Source of the DNA: Nitrosomonas oligotropha
Lineage (GTDB): Bacteria > Pseudomonadota > Gammaproteobacteria > Burkholderiales > Nitrosomonadaceae
DNA length: 64,000 nt
Direction: 5' to 3'
Assembly (NCBI RefSeq): GCF_009833085.1
Contig: NZ_QRBZ01000021.1
Location: forward strand, 56,411-120,410
How positions within the stretch are numbered: position 1 is the first letter of the stretch; each line of letters opens with the position of its first letter. The notes below the pieces were generated by a model. It had not been told where the DNA came from. It saw only the letters and a program-made list of their open reading frames with translations, and ran no database searches. This document shows positions 45,609 through 55,519 of the stretch, in pieces. A program made the position numbers and the translations under genes.

Positions 45609-48526
45609 GCATTAACATCCTTTATCCCCTTTCCAGGGTAATGATCATCGATATTTTCAATCATCAGTAGAATCAACGATAATTCACTGGATTTTCCGAC
45701 AATGCGGCGGGCATTCAAGCATATTTTTTGGTGCCCGATAACAGGAAAATCATGTTCCACTATATATCCCTCAAAGGCCTGATCGCGTGGCAAAATAATC
45801 TCCAGCAGTTCCCGCAAGGCTGGGATATTCCATTGACCGTTACCCAAATCGTAAATCTTTCGCTCAATTGTATCAGTAGCGGTTACTTGGAAATACTGAA
45901 AAAAAGCACGATTGGCCGAAATAACCTTCAAATACCCATCCATGACTAATAGCGGCTTATCGATAGTATCGACGACGCTCTCCGCCAGATCACGCGTCAA
46001 TCGCATATCAGTCTCTGCTTTGATGCGCTTACTGATATCGGTGAAAGTCAGCACAACGCCATCTATCACATTATCCAGGGTACGATAGGGTTGAATACGC
46101 ACGAGATACCAGATTCCGTTATCGGTTTGCACTTCCTGCTCGAACGGTATCAACGTTTCGAGCACCGTATGCGCTTGCATCAGAAGCGCTTCACCGGCGA
46201 TATTGGATTTAATATCGCTCAAAGGCCGCCCCACGTCGGTAGGTACCAGCCGGTATATAGCGGTCGCATCACGCGTAAATCGTCGAATAATCAACTTTTC
46301 GTCGAGGAATACGGTGCCAATATGCGTATTATCGAGCAAATTCTTCATGTCATTCTGCATGCCGGCCAGTTGCTCAATTTTGGCTTGCAGTTCTGAGTTG
46401 ACGGTGATCAGTTCTTCATTGACCGATTGCAGCTCCTCTTTGGAAGTTTCCAGTTCTTCATTGGTTGACTGCAGCTCCTCATTGGTCGATTGCATTTCCT
46501 CATTGGTCGACTTGAGTTCTTCGTTCGAAGCCTGCTGTTCCTCCAAGGTAGCTTGGTAGTTTTCTTTCAGGTAGGCAAGATCACGTTCTAATTCTTCGAT
46601 GCGCCCCAGCTCTGCCGGTTTGGCGCCCCGCTTGGATCTCGGTTTTACGTTTTTTGGACTGACAGCCTCTTGGAAACTCACCAACAGAAGGCTCTGATTG
46701 CTATCATAGCTCGCGAGCGAGCGGACACTCAGATCAACCGTTGCGAAACCGCCATTCGTTTTGATCTGCACCGCCTTGCTCAGGGTTGGCGTGCCTTCAT
46801 TGGCTGCTGCACGAATGGCCGCACGCAGCTCCAGTTCCAGTCCCTCACGAGCCATTTCAATGACATTCAGGCTGGCCTGTCCTGGCGCCGGACGCAAATA
46901 TTTGCCGGTCTCGCCATGTACATAAAGAATATCGCCTTTGAGGTCGGTCATGACCGAAGCCGGTGAAAAGCATTGCAGCAGCACGCGGCGGGTGAGTTCA
47001 GCAAAATTGATTTCCTTCGGTTTGATCATGATTTCCTCAGGTACTTTTCCAGCCACTCCTGTAGTCCAGGTTAAAACATTCGTCATCACAGTGCGAGCAG
47101 AGGCGATCGAATGGATAGCCCGGTAGAATTTCCATTTGCGATTGACTGGAGAGAACAGCTCGGTATGATTGCCAATGCTTTCCGAGGGCGAAAGAAACAG
47201 AACGCCGCCAGGCCTGAGCGCGTAATGAAAGGTTGGAATTAATTGGTTCTGTAATTCTGATCTCAGATAAATCAGCAGATTGCGGCAACTGAGCAGATCA
47301 AGTTTGGTGAAAGGAGGATCTTTCAGTACATTCTGAATGGCGAATACCACCATTTCGCGGATTTCCTTCTTTATCCGATAGCCCGTATCATCTTTGGCAA
47401 AGAAGCGGCGCAATCGTTCCGGGGTAATCTCCTGAGTGATATTGGATGGATAGATGCCGGCACGAGCGATAGCGATAGCCTCATCGTCCAGATCCGTGCT
47501 ATAGATTTGCACTTTAAATTCGCGATGATTTTCCTCCATCCACTCTTTGAGCAATATCGCGATAGAGTAGGCTTCCTCGCCGGTAGCGCAGCCTGCAACC
47601 CACGCGCGAAATGTGGATTGTTCCGATTTGTCTTGGCATAACTTCGGTAAAATCTCTTCCCGCAACACGCTAAACGCATCCGCATCGCGAAAAAAGCTGG
47701 TGACATTGATCAGCAATTCTTTGAATAAGGCGGTTACTTCCGCGGGATTTTCTTTGAGAAACCGGGCATACACATCCGTATCCTCAATCGCATGATGCAA
47801 CATGCGCCGTTCGATTCGGCGGGTGATGGTGCTTTTTTTGTAGAACGTGAAATCGTGACCGGTTTTAGTGCGCAATTGCATCAGGATATGACTCATTCCA
47901 CTGGCCCTTTTAGGGTCACGGGACCTTTGATCATGATCACTCAATTGCCGGACACCCAATTGCAGCGCTTCAGGCATTTTGTCGACCGGTAGCACATGCG
48001 TGGCACAACCCGCCTGAATGGCGCTGGATGGCATACCGTTATATTTGGCAGTGGTTGGTTCCTGCACCAGTGTCACGCCGCCTGCGCCGAGGATGGCGCG
48101 TAACCCCCGCGTACCGTCAGATCCTGTGCCGGATAGAATAATTCCGATAGCATTTTCACGCTGATCCTCAGCCAAGGATTGCAGAAAAGTGTCAATGGGC
48201 AGGCGCTGTCCACGCGGCTCATCAGGCACGCTCAATTGCAATTTCCGGTGGAAGATCGCCATATCGCGATTAGGTGGAATGACATAAACGTGATTGGGTT
48301 CAACCAATATTTCATCTGAAGCCTCGGTCACCGGCATGGCCGTAACACGCTGGAGGATTTCAGTAAGCAGACTGGCATGACTGGGATCGAGATGCTGCAC
48401 CAGCACAAAAGCCATGCCGCTGTCAGTTGGAAGATAGCGGAAGAATTGTTCCAAGGCTTCCAAACCACCGGCTGAGGCTCCAATGCCCACAATAGAAAAA
48501 GCAATCGCTGTATTCTCAGAGGTCAT
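45605..48526 (-). CDS. CheB-CheR fusion with coiled coil and PAS domains
   Basis: 973 residues. CheB methylesterase domain (about 10-195) with active-site Ser18 in G-A-S-A-G-G, His45 in V-Q-H-L-D-P-S-H, and an Asp near 138 in G-S-D-G-T. CheR methyltransferase domain (about 210-480) with R-R-I-E-R-R and the SAM loop G-C-A-T-G-E-E-A-Y. Then a long Gln/Glu/Ser-rich coiled coil with repeats of S-T-N-E-E-L (about 640-735), and two PAS domains to the end. Such fusions usually continue into a histidine kinase; here the reading frame ends after the PAS domains and a separate PAS protein follows. No chemoreceptor or CheA is in the window, so an output other than chemotaxis is likely. Confidence 0.92.
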   Translation of the reverse strand: MTSENTAIAFSIVGIGASAGGLEALEQFFRYLPTDSGMAFVLVQHLDPSHASLLTEILQRVTAMPVTEASDEILVEPNHVYVIPPNRDMAIFHRKLQLSVPDEPRGQRLPIDTFLQSLAEDQRENAIGIILSGTGSDGTRGLRAILGAGGVTLVQEPTTAKYNGMPSSAIQAGCATHVLPVDKMPEALQLGVRQLSDHDQRSRDPKRASGMSHILMQLRTKTGHDFTFYKKSTITRRIERRMLHHAIEDTDVYARFLKENPAEVTALFKELLINVTSFFRDADAFSVLREEILPKLCQDKSEQSTFRAWVAGCATGEEAYSIAILLKEWMEENHREFKVQIYSTDLDDEAIAIARAGIYPSNITQEITPERLRRFFAKDDTGYRIKKEIREMVVFAIQNVLKDPPFTKLDLLSCRNLLIYLRSELQNQLIPTFHYALRPGGVLFLSPSESIGNHTELFSPVNRKWKFYRAIHSIASARTVMTNVLTWTTGVAGKVPEEIMIKPKEINFAELTRRVLLQCFSPASVMTDLKGDILYVHGETGKYLRPAPGQASLNVIEMAREGLELELRAAIRAAANEGTPTLSKAVQIKTNGGFATVDLSVRSLASYDSNQSLLLVSFQEAVSPKNVKPRSKRGAKPAELGRIEELERDLAYLKENYQATLEEQQASNEELKSTNEEMQSTNEELQSTNEELETSKEELQSVNEELITVNSELQAKIEQLAGMQNDMKNLLDNTHIGTVFLDEKLIIRRFTRDATAIYRLVPTDVGRPLSDIKSNIAGEALLMQAHTVLETLIPFEQEVQTDNGIWYLVRIQPYRTLDNVIDGVVLTFTDISKRIKAETDMRLTRDLAESVVDTIDKPLLVMDGYLKVISANRAFFQYFQVTATDTIERKIYDLGNGQWNIPALRELLEIILPRDQAFEGYIVEHDFPVIGHQKICLNARRIVGKSSELSLILLMIENIDDHYPGKGIKDVNA

Positions 48527-48780
48527 GAAAGCAGCCCTGAATTAGAAGGTGGCAAATAGCCGATCTCGGATGATTGATTTGCTTTCAAAAGAGTTCTTTT
48601 ATAGGGTTTCCCGAGACGTTCTTCATTATATCCTTCATGTTCCGGATTTGCATACCCGCTCCCATCTTTTCACTATCACCCGGCAAGCACTCAAAGTGCT
48701 TGTAATCCCCCCTTGATTGGTTTAACGTCTCGGTTGGTCATCGATTAACCTGCTGAACTCGACGGCAAGGGCGCAACGCT
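48527..48780. promoter_or_regulatory. Divergent region between the CheB-CheR and SRPBCC genes
   Basis: 254 bases. It should carry the promoters of both divergent genes. I see no clear -35/-10 pair or palindromic operator. Confidence 0.3.
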
Positions 48781-49272
48781 ATGTTCAACTTAGGTTCCAT
48801 GCTCAATCTGGGCTCGACCGAGCCGGTCATCGGACGGGCGCACATAATCGTGTCCTGTTCGGCCGCGGAGCTTTTCCAGTTTATTGGCGTGGGTCTATTC
48901 GAGAACTATCCGAAATGGTCTCCGGAAGTGAAAGAATTGGAGAAAATCACACCCGGCCCCGTCCAGCTAGGAACCGAAGGGCGGCAGGTGCGGGTCGATC
49001 AGGGACGGCGTTCGGAATCGAAGTTCAAAATTTCCGCCTTTGCGCCGGGGCAGCGCATCACACTGGTTGGCGTATCCGACCCTTTTCGCTGCACTTATGA
49101 ATTACAGGAAATCAGCCCGGCGCAATCCACCCAATTGACATTTTCTTTTGAGTTGCTGGAAATTCTCGCGATTATGCGTCCTTTTGAAGGATTGGTGCGT
49201 GTTGCCATCAAAGACGGCGCGGGCAGGACAGTACAAAACATCAAGCGCTTGGTTGAAGCGAAGCCATCATGA
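48781..49272 (+). CDS. SRPBCC-family (polyketide cyclase/START-like) protein
   Basis: 163 residues. The central part (about 20-155) looks like a helix-grip SRPBCC fold: I-I-V-S-C-S-A-A-E-L-F-Q-F-I, then N-Y-P-K-W-S-P-E-V near residue 42, and an amphipathic C-terminal helix. These domains bind hydrophobic ligands. The ligand is unknown. A 19-codon frame overlaps its stop and a methyltransferase gene follows, which suggests a small secondary-metabolite or lipid-modification unit. Confidence 0.8.
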   Translation: MFNLGSMLNLGSTEPVIGRAHIIVSCSAAELFQFIGVGLFENYPKWSPEVKELEKITPGPVQLGTEGRQVRVDQGRRSESKFKISAFAPGQRITLVGVSDPFRCTYELQEISPAQSTQLTFSFELLEILAIMRPFEGLVRVAIKDGAGRTVQNIKRLVEAKPS

Positions 49273-49328
49273 AAATTCCCATTCGTCCGCAACCGTTTTG
49301 GCTGATGATCTTCACCGCAATCGCTTAA
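49269..49328 (+). CDS. Possible 19-codon coupled micro-ORF
   Basis: ATG 49269 overlaps the SRPBCC gene stop as ATGA and the frame closes with TAA at 49326-49328, 16 bases before the methyltransferase start. The peptide is short and hydrophobic (P-F-W-L-M-I-F-T-A-I-A end). It may only carry ribosomes toward the next gene, or be the remnant of a lost gene. Weak evidence. Confidence 0.3.
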   Translation: MKIPIRPQPFWLMIFTAIA

Positions 49329-49344
49329 TGTCCAAGGAGAACTG

Positions 49345-50379
49345 ATGACACAACATACCTCTTCCAACATTCAAATACCGCGCGTCGATGATCGTCCGGT
49401 ATGGGATGTGGTGTTCGCGGTTTATGGTTATCCTGCCTTATTGCTGGCGCACCGGCTCAAAGTCTTTGCTTTGCTGGAGGATAATCCGCGCACTTTGACG
49501 GAGATTTGCGATGCGCTCAATCTCAAGCCGCGCCCGGCGGAAGCGATTCTGACCGTCGCGACTGCGCTGGGTTTCTTATCGCTGCAGCAGGAGCGTTATG
49601 CTCTCACTGCGGTGGCGGAAGAATACTTACTGCTGAAAAGTCCCAATTACTTCGGTTTTCTCTGGGATCTGATGATCGACAATTATCAGGTATGCTCCTT
49701 CACCAGTCTGGAAAAAGCCATTCTGACCGATTCGCCGCAGACTTACGGCGGCGGCGACATTTATCAATCGCACGAGGAACAGATCGAATTGCTGCATCGC
49801 TTTACCAGCGGCATGCACAGCATGAGCATGGCTTCTGCGCTGATTTGGCCAGGGATTCTGGATTTTTCCCGGCACCGGGTGATGCTGGACATCGGCGGCA
49901 GCTCCGGCGCGCATTCGATCGGCGCGGTCTTGCGATTGCCTGATCTGCAAGCAATTGTTCTGGATTTTCCACAGGTATGCGAAGTGGCCGAAGGGTATAT
50001 TGTTGAATATAAACTACAAGAGCGTATTAGAACCTGCGGCGCTAACATCTGGAACGATCATTGGCCGTCGGCCGATCTGCATTTCTTTTCCAACATGTAC
50101 CATGACTGGCCGCCGGAGAAATGCCATTTTCTGACCGCAAAAAGTTTCAGATACTTGGAATCCGGCGGACGCATCGTGATTCATGAAATGCTGTGTAACG
50201 ACGATAAAACAGGCCCGTTCGCACCGGCTGCCTTCGGCATGATGATGATGGGCTGGACGGAAGGAAAGCAATATTCCGGCTTGGAACTCTCAACCATGCT
50301 GAAGGAAATCGGCTTTGAAGATATCAAGGTCCACAAAGCTTCGGGTTATTACAGTATCGTAACCGGACGCAAGCCCTAA
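49345..50379 (+). CDS. SAM-dependent O-methyltransferase (COMT/hydroxyneurosporene-type)
   Basis: 344 residues, ATG with an AAGGAG ribosome binding site. N-terminal dimerisation/winged-helix region (about 15-105) with L-L-A-H-R-L-K-V-F-A-L-L, then the SAM-binding motif L-D-I-G-G-S-S-G-A-H near residue 175, V-L-D-F-P-Q-V, and the catalytic-region M-Y-H-D-W-P (His as general base in this family) near 250, with G-G-R-I-V-I-H-E after it. It should methylate a small hydroxylated compound. The SRPBCC gene is upstream in the same direction. Its 3' end overlaps the convergent ADP-ribosylglycohydrolase-like gene by 4 bases. Confidence 0.87.
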   Translation: MTQHTSSNIQIPRVDDRPVWDVVFAVYGYPALLLAHRLKVFALLEDNPRTLTEICDALNLKPRPAEAILTVATALGFLSLQQERYALTAVAEEYLLLKSPNYFGFLWDLMIDNYQVCSFTSLEKAILTDSPQTYGGGDIYQSHEEQIELLHRFTSGMHSMSMASALIWPGILDFSRHRVMLDIGGSSGAHSIGAVLRLPDLQAIVLDFPQVCEVAEGYIVEYKLQERIRTCGANIWNDHWPSADLHFFSNMYHDWPPEKCHFLTAKSFRYLESGGRIVIHEMLCNDDKTGPFAPAAFGMMMMGWTEGKQYSGLELSTMLKEIGFEDIKVHKASGYYSIVTGRKP

Positions 50380-51470
50380 TTTCCGGTTATTGCACTATCT
50401 GTCTGCACAGCGAGATTTTTCGCAAGATTCATCAGTGACTCCGAATCTTCCAGTCCATCGAGAAAGCGCTGAGGAATACCAGCCAGCCCCACCTGAGCGC
50501 CAACCAGCGCACCGGTGAGAATCGCACGCGCTTGATTCTGGCCTCCGCCATTGACGGCATGCAGCACAGCAGACTCAAAATCATCCCCGAAACGAGCGGC
50601 AAGATAATATACCGCGGGCAGTTGATGATAAATGGCGCACGGCATGCCATAGACAATCGACACTTTCCACGCCGGTTCGATGCGGATGTTCTCATCCACT
50701 GCCGCTTGGGCCATATAAGACGGTGTCAGCAAGGCATCCGGTGAGGCAAAACGCCCGGCGCGCGGCGGATCGGGATCGCCCGGACGCGGCGGCTGCAAAT
50801 CGGTGAAGGTTACGGCATGAAAAGGCAGCTTTCCGGTCTTCACCAGTTGCATCAATTTCCCCGACAACGCCGTATCCAAAGCATGTCCTTGCAGCAGCAT
50901 GCTCAGCACGGCTGCATAGGCAACCGTCATGGAAATTACCGTATCGTCGATCTGGGTGAGGTGAGTATTGCTTGCTACTGTGGCGGCCAGCTCGGCTGGC
51001 TGGAAAGCATAGCGGATAGCGAGCGCCAGCGTGCGCTCGATTGCTTCGGTGGTATCCGCATGCCCGCCCGTTTTTCCCCAGGGCAACTGTTGTTCCACCC
51101 GGCAGCGCCAGGCATGACGAATCGATTGACTGGTATAACCGCCCGGCCCGGCCATCGGCGTGCCATCGAGAAATGGAAACAGTTGTTCGTCCATTCTGCG
51201 GCAAAAGTCGGCTTCGTCGTATCGGCCGTTTTCAACGAGAGAACGCAACATGTGCGTGAGGATGATGCCTGATTGGGAAAGCTGACCGGCCTTGCGTCCG
51301 CTATGGTAGCGCCCCGGTTTGGGGTCGGTATAGGTGGTAATCCAGTCCCCATAATCACGCCGCAGTTCGGCGAGATTGTAATACCAGTGAGGGCCAAGCC
51401 CCAAAGCATCGCCGATAAAAGCACCCATAATGGCACCCGTGGCGCGTTCCTGGGTAGTCGTGTGCGGCAT
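50376..51470 (-). CDS. ADP-ribosylglycohydrolase-family protein with altered metal site
   Basis: 364 residues from ATG 51470, which has a near-perfect AAGGAGG ribosome binding site; an in-frame ATG at 51491 lacks one. The N-terminal G-A-F-I-G-D-A-L-G-L-G of the family is kept, as is I-D-D-T-V-I-S near residue 185. The C-terminal motif normally reads G-G-D-x-D-T-x-A; here it is N-G-G-G-Q-N-Q-A-R-A, without the two aspartates that bind Mg2+. So the usual DraG/ARH hydrolysis of ADP-ribose is doubtful. It may act on another substrate or be a binding protein. Confidence 0.82.
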   Translation of the reverse strand: MPHTTTQERATGAIMGAFIGDALGLGPHWYYNLAELRRDYGDWITTYTDPKPGRYHSGRKAGQLSQSGIILTHMLRSLVENGRYDEADFCRRMDEQLFPFLDGTPMAGPGGYTSQSIRHAWRCRVEQQLPWGKTGGHADTTEAIERTLALAIRYAFQPAELAATVASNTHLTQIDDTVISMTVAYAAVLSMLLQGHALDTALSGKLMQLVKTGKLPFHAVTFTDLQPPRPGDPDPPRAGRFASPDALLTPSYMAQAAVDENIRIEPAWKVSIVYGMPCAIYHQLPAVYYLAARFGDDFESAVLHAVNGGGQNQARAILTGALVGAQVGLAGIPQRFLDGLEDSESLMNLAKNLAVQTDSAITGN

Positions 51471-51609
51471 GAAACCTCCTTGACCGGTCAAATGCTAGGC
51501 GAGCAATAGCTTACACTACTGAAATCACTGGTAAATGCGGCGCTTGCGGTTTGTTACCGGTGCATTTCTTAGCTGTGCAGCCGCAAAAAAGCTTCAAAGC
51601 GGCGGTTTA

Positions 51610-52428
51610 TTACAGCGCTATCCCCGAAGACCGGGTTTTATCATTTTTAATCAGCGCATACGCGGAATGATTGTGAATCGATTCAAAATTCTCCGACTCA
51701 ACCACATAGGCATCGATTCGCTCATCGCGGTTCAACACTTCGGCGATATCCCTGACGATGTCTTCGACAAACTTAGGATTATCGTAGGCTTTTTCGGTCA
51801 CGTATTTTTCGTCCGGCCGTTTCAGCAAGCCATAGAGCTCGCACGACGCATTCGTCTCGGCAATCCGGATAACATCCTCAATCCACACAAAACTGTTGGT
51901 GCGCACGGAAATCGTCACATGCGAGCGCTGGTTATGCGCGCCGTAATCGGATATTTTCTTGGAGCACGGGCAAAGACTGGTGACCGGAATGATGACTTTC
52001 ATGGTGAACAGGTATTCACCATCTTTAATTTCACCGATAAAAGTCACTTCGTAATCCAACAGACTTTTGACCTGAGAAACCGGAGCGGATTTATTGATGA
52101 AATAGGGAAAAGTCATTTCGATATGACCCGAGTCCGTTTCCAGCTTTTGAATCATTTCCCGCAGGATGATCTGGAACGATTCAACGGAAATTTCCCGTTC
52201 ATGACTGTTGAGGATCTCGACAAAGCGGGACATGTGCGTGCCTTTGAAGTTGTGCGGCAAATTCACGTACATGTTAAATACCGCGATGGTATGTTGCACG
52301 CCATCGCTCTTATCCGCCACCACCACGGGATGACGGATGGCTTTAATTCCTACCCGGTCAATCGCAATGCGCCGGGTATCGGGCGTGCTTTGCACATCGG
52401 CAATCGGCAAATCTATCTGTTTATTCAT
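51610..52428 (-). CDS. folE2: GTP cyclohydrolase FolE2 (GCYH-IB)
   Basis: 272 residues, full length. It makes 7,8-dihydroneopterin triphosphate from GTP, the first step of folate synthesis. The active-site region S-L-C-P-C-S-K and the following D-Y-G-A-H-N-Q-R-S are intact. FolE2 can work with metals other than zinc, which is why some bacteria switch to it under zinc limitation. It follows dxs on the same strand after a 73-base gap. Folate supply fits with HypX using formyl-THF, though this is only context. Confidence 0.95.
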   Translation of the reverse strand: MNKQIDLPIADVQSTPDTRRIAIDRVGIKAIRHPVVVADKSDGVQHTIAVFNMYVNLPHNFKGTHMSRFVEILNSHEREISVESFQIILREMIQKLETDSGHIEMTFPYFINKSAPVSQVKSLLDYEVTFIGEIKDGEYLFTMKVIIPVTSLCPCSKKISDYGAHNQRSHVTISVRTNSFVWIEDVIRIAETNASCELYGLLKRPDEKYVTEKAYDNPKFVEDIVRDIAEVLNRDERIDAYVVESENFESIHNHSAYALIKNDKTRSSGIAL

Positions 52429-52501
52429 GTCTCTCTCCTGTGCGATGAGGAATTCATTCCCGGCAACATCGAATCAATGTGATGGACCGATTGCAGAAAC
52501 G

Positions 52502-54346
52502 TTACGCAGGCAAAATTGCTCGCACTGATTTAATAATACCGTCCTTATCCAACCCGCAATCCGCCAGCATTTGCGCATGATCGCCCTGGTCGATAAAAAC
52601 ATCCGGCAAACCCAATTGCAGCACCTTGACATTGATCCGCTGACTGTTGAGCGACTCTGTTACAGCACTTCCAGCGCCGCCTAAAACCGTATTCTCTTCC
52701 ACAGTCACTAATACATCGTGACTGGCCGCCAAAGAGGCCACCAAATCATCATCCAAGGGCTTGATAAAACGCATATTGACGACGGTCGCATTCAATTCTT
52801 CCGCTGCATTCAGACACGGCGTCAGCATACTGCCAAACGCCAGCAGCGCAATCTTCTCCCCCTGTCGGCGGATTTCACCCCGGCCTATGGGCAATGACTG
52901 CATGTCCTTTTGAACCTTTACACCCGGTCCGGTTCCCCGTGGATAACGCACCGCTGAAGGCGTATCCAGCTTAAAGGCCGTATACAACATCTGCCGGCAT
53001 TCATTTTCATCCGCGGGCGCCATGACGGTCATATTCGGAATACAGCGCAGGTACGATAAATCAAAACTGCCCGCATGCGTCGGCCCATCCGCGCCCACCA
53101 GACCGGCCCGGTCAATGGCAAACACCACCGGCAGATTCTGGATGGCGACATCGTGAATCAGCTGATCGTAAGCACGCTGCAAAAAGGTCGAATAAATCGC
53201 CACCACCGGCTTTAAACCATCGCAGGCCGCGCCCGCGGCGAAGGTGACGGCGTGTTGCTCGGCGATACCGACATCGAAATAACGTTCGGGATATTCCTGT
53301 GAAAAACGCACCAATCCGGAGCCTTCGCGCATCGCCGGGGTAACGCCGATCAAGCGGAAATCCTGCGCCGCCATATCGCACAGCCAGTCACCGAATATTT
53401 GCGTATAAGCCGGTTTTCCATTCGATTTGGCGACAATGCCTTTTTTTGGATCGAATTTTCCAACACCGTGGTACAGAATCGGATCTTCTTCGGCTACTTT
53501 ATAACCGGCGCCCTTGCGAGTCACCACATGGAGAAATTGCGGGCCGTCCAGCTGTTTGATATTGTTCAGCGTGGTAATCAAGACATCCAGATCGTGACCG
53601 TCAATCGGGCCGATGTAATTAAATCCGAATTCTTCAAACAAAGTACCCGGTGTCACCATGCCTTTGACATGCTCCTCAGCACGTTTAGCCAGCTCCAGCA
53701 CCGGCGGAACGACTCCCAATACCTTTTCGCCAGCACGCCGTGCCGTAGCGTAGAAACGTCCGGACATCAGCTTGGCCAGATAGTTGTTCAAAGCACCGAC
53801 CGGCCGCGATATCGACATATCGTTGTCATTCAGGATAACCAGCAAATTCGCGTCCATCACACCGGCATTGTTTAATGCTTCAAACGCCATTCCGGCGCTC
53901 ATGGCGCCATCGCCGATGATGGCAATCGCGCGCCGGTCGGTATGATTCAAACGCGCGGCAACCGCCATGCCCAGCGCAGCGCTGATCGAAGTGCTGGAGT
54001 GCGCGGTACCGAAAGCATCGAATTCACTCTCATCGCGGCGTGGAAATCCGGCAATCCCGCCGTGCATGCGCAGCTTGCTCATACCATCGCGCCGTCCGGT
54101 CAGAATCTTGTGCGCGTAAGTCTGATGCCCCACATCCCAAACCAGCTGGTCGTGCGGCGTATTAAAGACGTAGTGCAACGCCACGGTTAATTCGACCGTA
54201 CCCAGATTGGAGGACAAATGCCCGCCGGTTTTTGCTACCGATTCGACAAGAAAGTCACGGAGTTCCTTGGCAAACTGCGGCAATTTCTTTTGCTCCAGTT
54301 CACGTAACTGGGATGGCGAGTTAATGGTATCTAGCAGTGGATACAT
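52502..54346 (-). CDS. dxs: 1-deoxy-D-xylulose-5-phosphate synthase
   Basis: 614 residues, full length. Thiamine-diphosphate enzyme that joins pyruvate and glyceraldehyde 3-phosphate, the entry step of the MEP isoprenoid pathway. Seen: V-W-D-V-G-H-Q-T-Y, the ThDP motif [13 protein letters not shown] with N-D-N-D-M-S-I-S, and the transketolase middle domain (G-I-A-E-Q-H-A-V). It lies 35 bases after ispA in an xseB-ispA-dxs unit. Confidence 0.97.
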   Translation of the reverse strand: MYPLLDTINSPSQLRELEQKKLPQFAKELRDFLVESVAKTGGHLSSNLGTVELTVALHYVFNTPHDQLVWDVGHQTYAHKILTGRRDGMSKLRMHGGIAGFPRRDESEFDAFGTAHSSTSISAALGMAVAARLNHTDRRAIAIIGDGAMSAGMAFEALNNAGVMDANLLVILNDNDMSISRPVGALNNYLAKLMSGRFYATARRAGEKVLGVVPPVLELAKRAEEHVKGMVTPGTLFEEFGFNYIGPIDGHDLDVLITTLNNIKQLDGPQFLHVVTRKGAGYKVAEEDPILYHGVGKFDPKKGIVAKSNGKPAYTQIFGDWLCDMAAQDFRLIGVTPAMREGSGLVRFSQEYPERYFDVGIAEQHAVTFAAGAACDGLKPVVAIYSTFLQRAYDQLIHDVAIQNLPVVFAIDRAGLVGADGPTHAGSFDLSYLRCIPNMTVMAPADENECRQMLYTAFKLDTPSAVRYPRGTGPGVKVQKDMQSLPIGRGEIRRQGEKIALLAFGSMLTPCLNAAEELNATVVNMRFIKPLDDDLVASLAASHDVLVTVEENTVLGGAGSAVTESLNSQRINVKVLQLGLPDVFIDQGDHAQMLADCGLDKDGIIKSVRAILPA

Positions 54347-54381
54347 TCAAGACCTGAAAATAAAAAAGAAAGAAGAAAAAC

Positions 54382-55275
54382 TCAGAATTTACGTTTAATT
54401 ATAAAATCGGTTACCTGGCGCAATCTTGCCGCGGCTTCACCGAAACCATCCAACGCTTGATCCGCGTCGTGCTGCAACTTTTCCGCCAGCTCGCGCGCCT
54501 GACTGATGCCCAGAATACTGACATAAGTCGGTTTATTGTTTTCCGCGTCCTTACCGGCGGTTTTGCCCAAGGTGGCGGTCGTCGCCTCGGCATCCAGCAA
54601 GTCGTCGACCACCTGGAACGCCAAGCCGACACACTTGGCAAAATGATCCAGTTTGCTGAGCTGCTCATCACCCAAACGGCTGCTGCAACGCGCGCCCAGC
54701 ATCACCGCAGCGCGAATCAAAGCGCCGGTTTTATGAATATGCATGAATTCCAGTTCCGGCAGGCTTAGCATTTTACCGACGCTATCCAGATCAAACGCCT
54801 GCCCGCCCGCCATGCCGCGCGAACCCGAAGCCAGCGCCAATTGCGCAATCATTTCCAGTTGCGCTTCCGGTGTATCCGCCAAACGCTTTTCCGCCAACAG
54901 CTCAAAAGCCAGCGTTTGCAAACTATCGCCCGTCAACAGTGCGGTTGCTTCGTCAAATTCTATGTGACAGGTCGGTTTACCGCGCCGCAACACATCGTCA
55001 TCCATGCAGGGCAGATCATCATGCACCAACGAATAGGCATGGATCAGCTCCACCGCTGCCGCCGCGACCGTCACGCGTTCGACATCCGCTGCCGCGAGTT
55101 CACCCGCCGCAAAGGACAACAGTGGACGGACTCGCTTGCCGCCCCCCAGCACGGAATAACGCATGGCCTTATGCAATCGCACCGGAACACAATCGCTTGC
55201 GGGCAATCGCGCATCCAGAAACGTTTCAATCCGTGCCTGACAACCGCTTGCCCAACTCTGAAAATCAACGCTCAT
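54382..55275 (-). CDS. ispA: Farnesyl diphosphate synthase (short-chain polyprenyl synthase)
   Basis: 297 residues. Adds isopentenyl diphosphate to allylic diphosphates to give farnesyl diphosphate. First Asp-rich motif D-D-L-P-C-M-D-D-D and second D-D-L-L-D are intact, with K-R-V-R-P before them. The start overlaps xseB by 11 bases and dxs follows, so precursor supply and chain building are co-expressed. Confidence 0.95.
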   Translation of the reverse strand: MSVDFQSWASGCQARIETFLDARLPASDCVPVRLHKAMRYSVLGGGKRVRPLLSFAAGELAAADVERVTVAAAAVELIHAYSLVHDDLPCMDDDVLRRGKPTCHIEFDEATALLTGDSLQTLAFELLAEKRLADTPEAQLEMIAQLALASGSRGMAGGQAFDLDSVGKMLSLPELEFMHIHKTGALIRAAVMLGARCSSRLGDEQLSKLDHFAKCVGLAFQVVDDLLDAEATTATLGKTAGKDAENNKPTYVSILGISQARELAEKLQHDADQALDGFGEAAARLRQVTDFIIKRKF

Positions 55276-55519
55276 CGCTATCGGATCTAGTGAAATTTTT
55301 TAACATACCGGCTTCCAGCACGCGCACCTGCTGTTGCGCGCCTTGCAGCTTACTTTGACAATATTGCAACAACTCCGCTCCCCGCTGATAGGCTGCCAGA
55401 GAAGCTTCCAATGACATTTGCCCCGCTTCCATGGCCGTCACGATTTTCTCCAATTCAGCCGACGCCGCTTCAAAGCTCTCCGGTTGCGGTGGCGCAGCCT
55501 GTTTAGATGATTTGGTCAT
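55265..55519 (-). CDS. xseB: Exodeoxyribonuclease VII small subunit
   Basis: 84 residues. The helical hairpin core reads F-E-A-A-S-A-E-L-E-K-I-V, G-Q-M-S-L-E-A-S-L-A-A-Y-Q-R-G, then C-Q-S-K-L. With XseA it forms the single-strand-specific exonuclease VII. It is the usual first gene before ispA and dxs in proteobacteria. The N-terminal Gln/Pro tail is slightly longer than in enterics. Confidence 0.93.
   Translation of the reverse strand: MTKSSKQAAPPQPESFEAASAELEKIVTAMEAGQMSLEASLAAYQRGAELLQYCQSKLQGAQQQVRVLEAGMLKNFTRSDSDER

Noticed and set aside
44880..45641. Long plus-strand frame opposite the PAS gene
   Set aside because: It is the antisense of a well supported PAS protein and has no domain character of its own.
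51535..52482. Long plus-strand frame opposite folE2
   Set aside because: Antisense shadow of a complete FolE2 gene.
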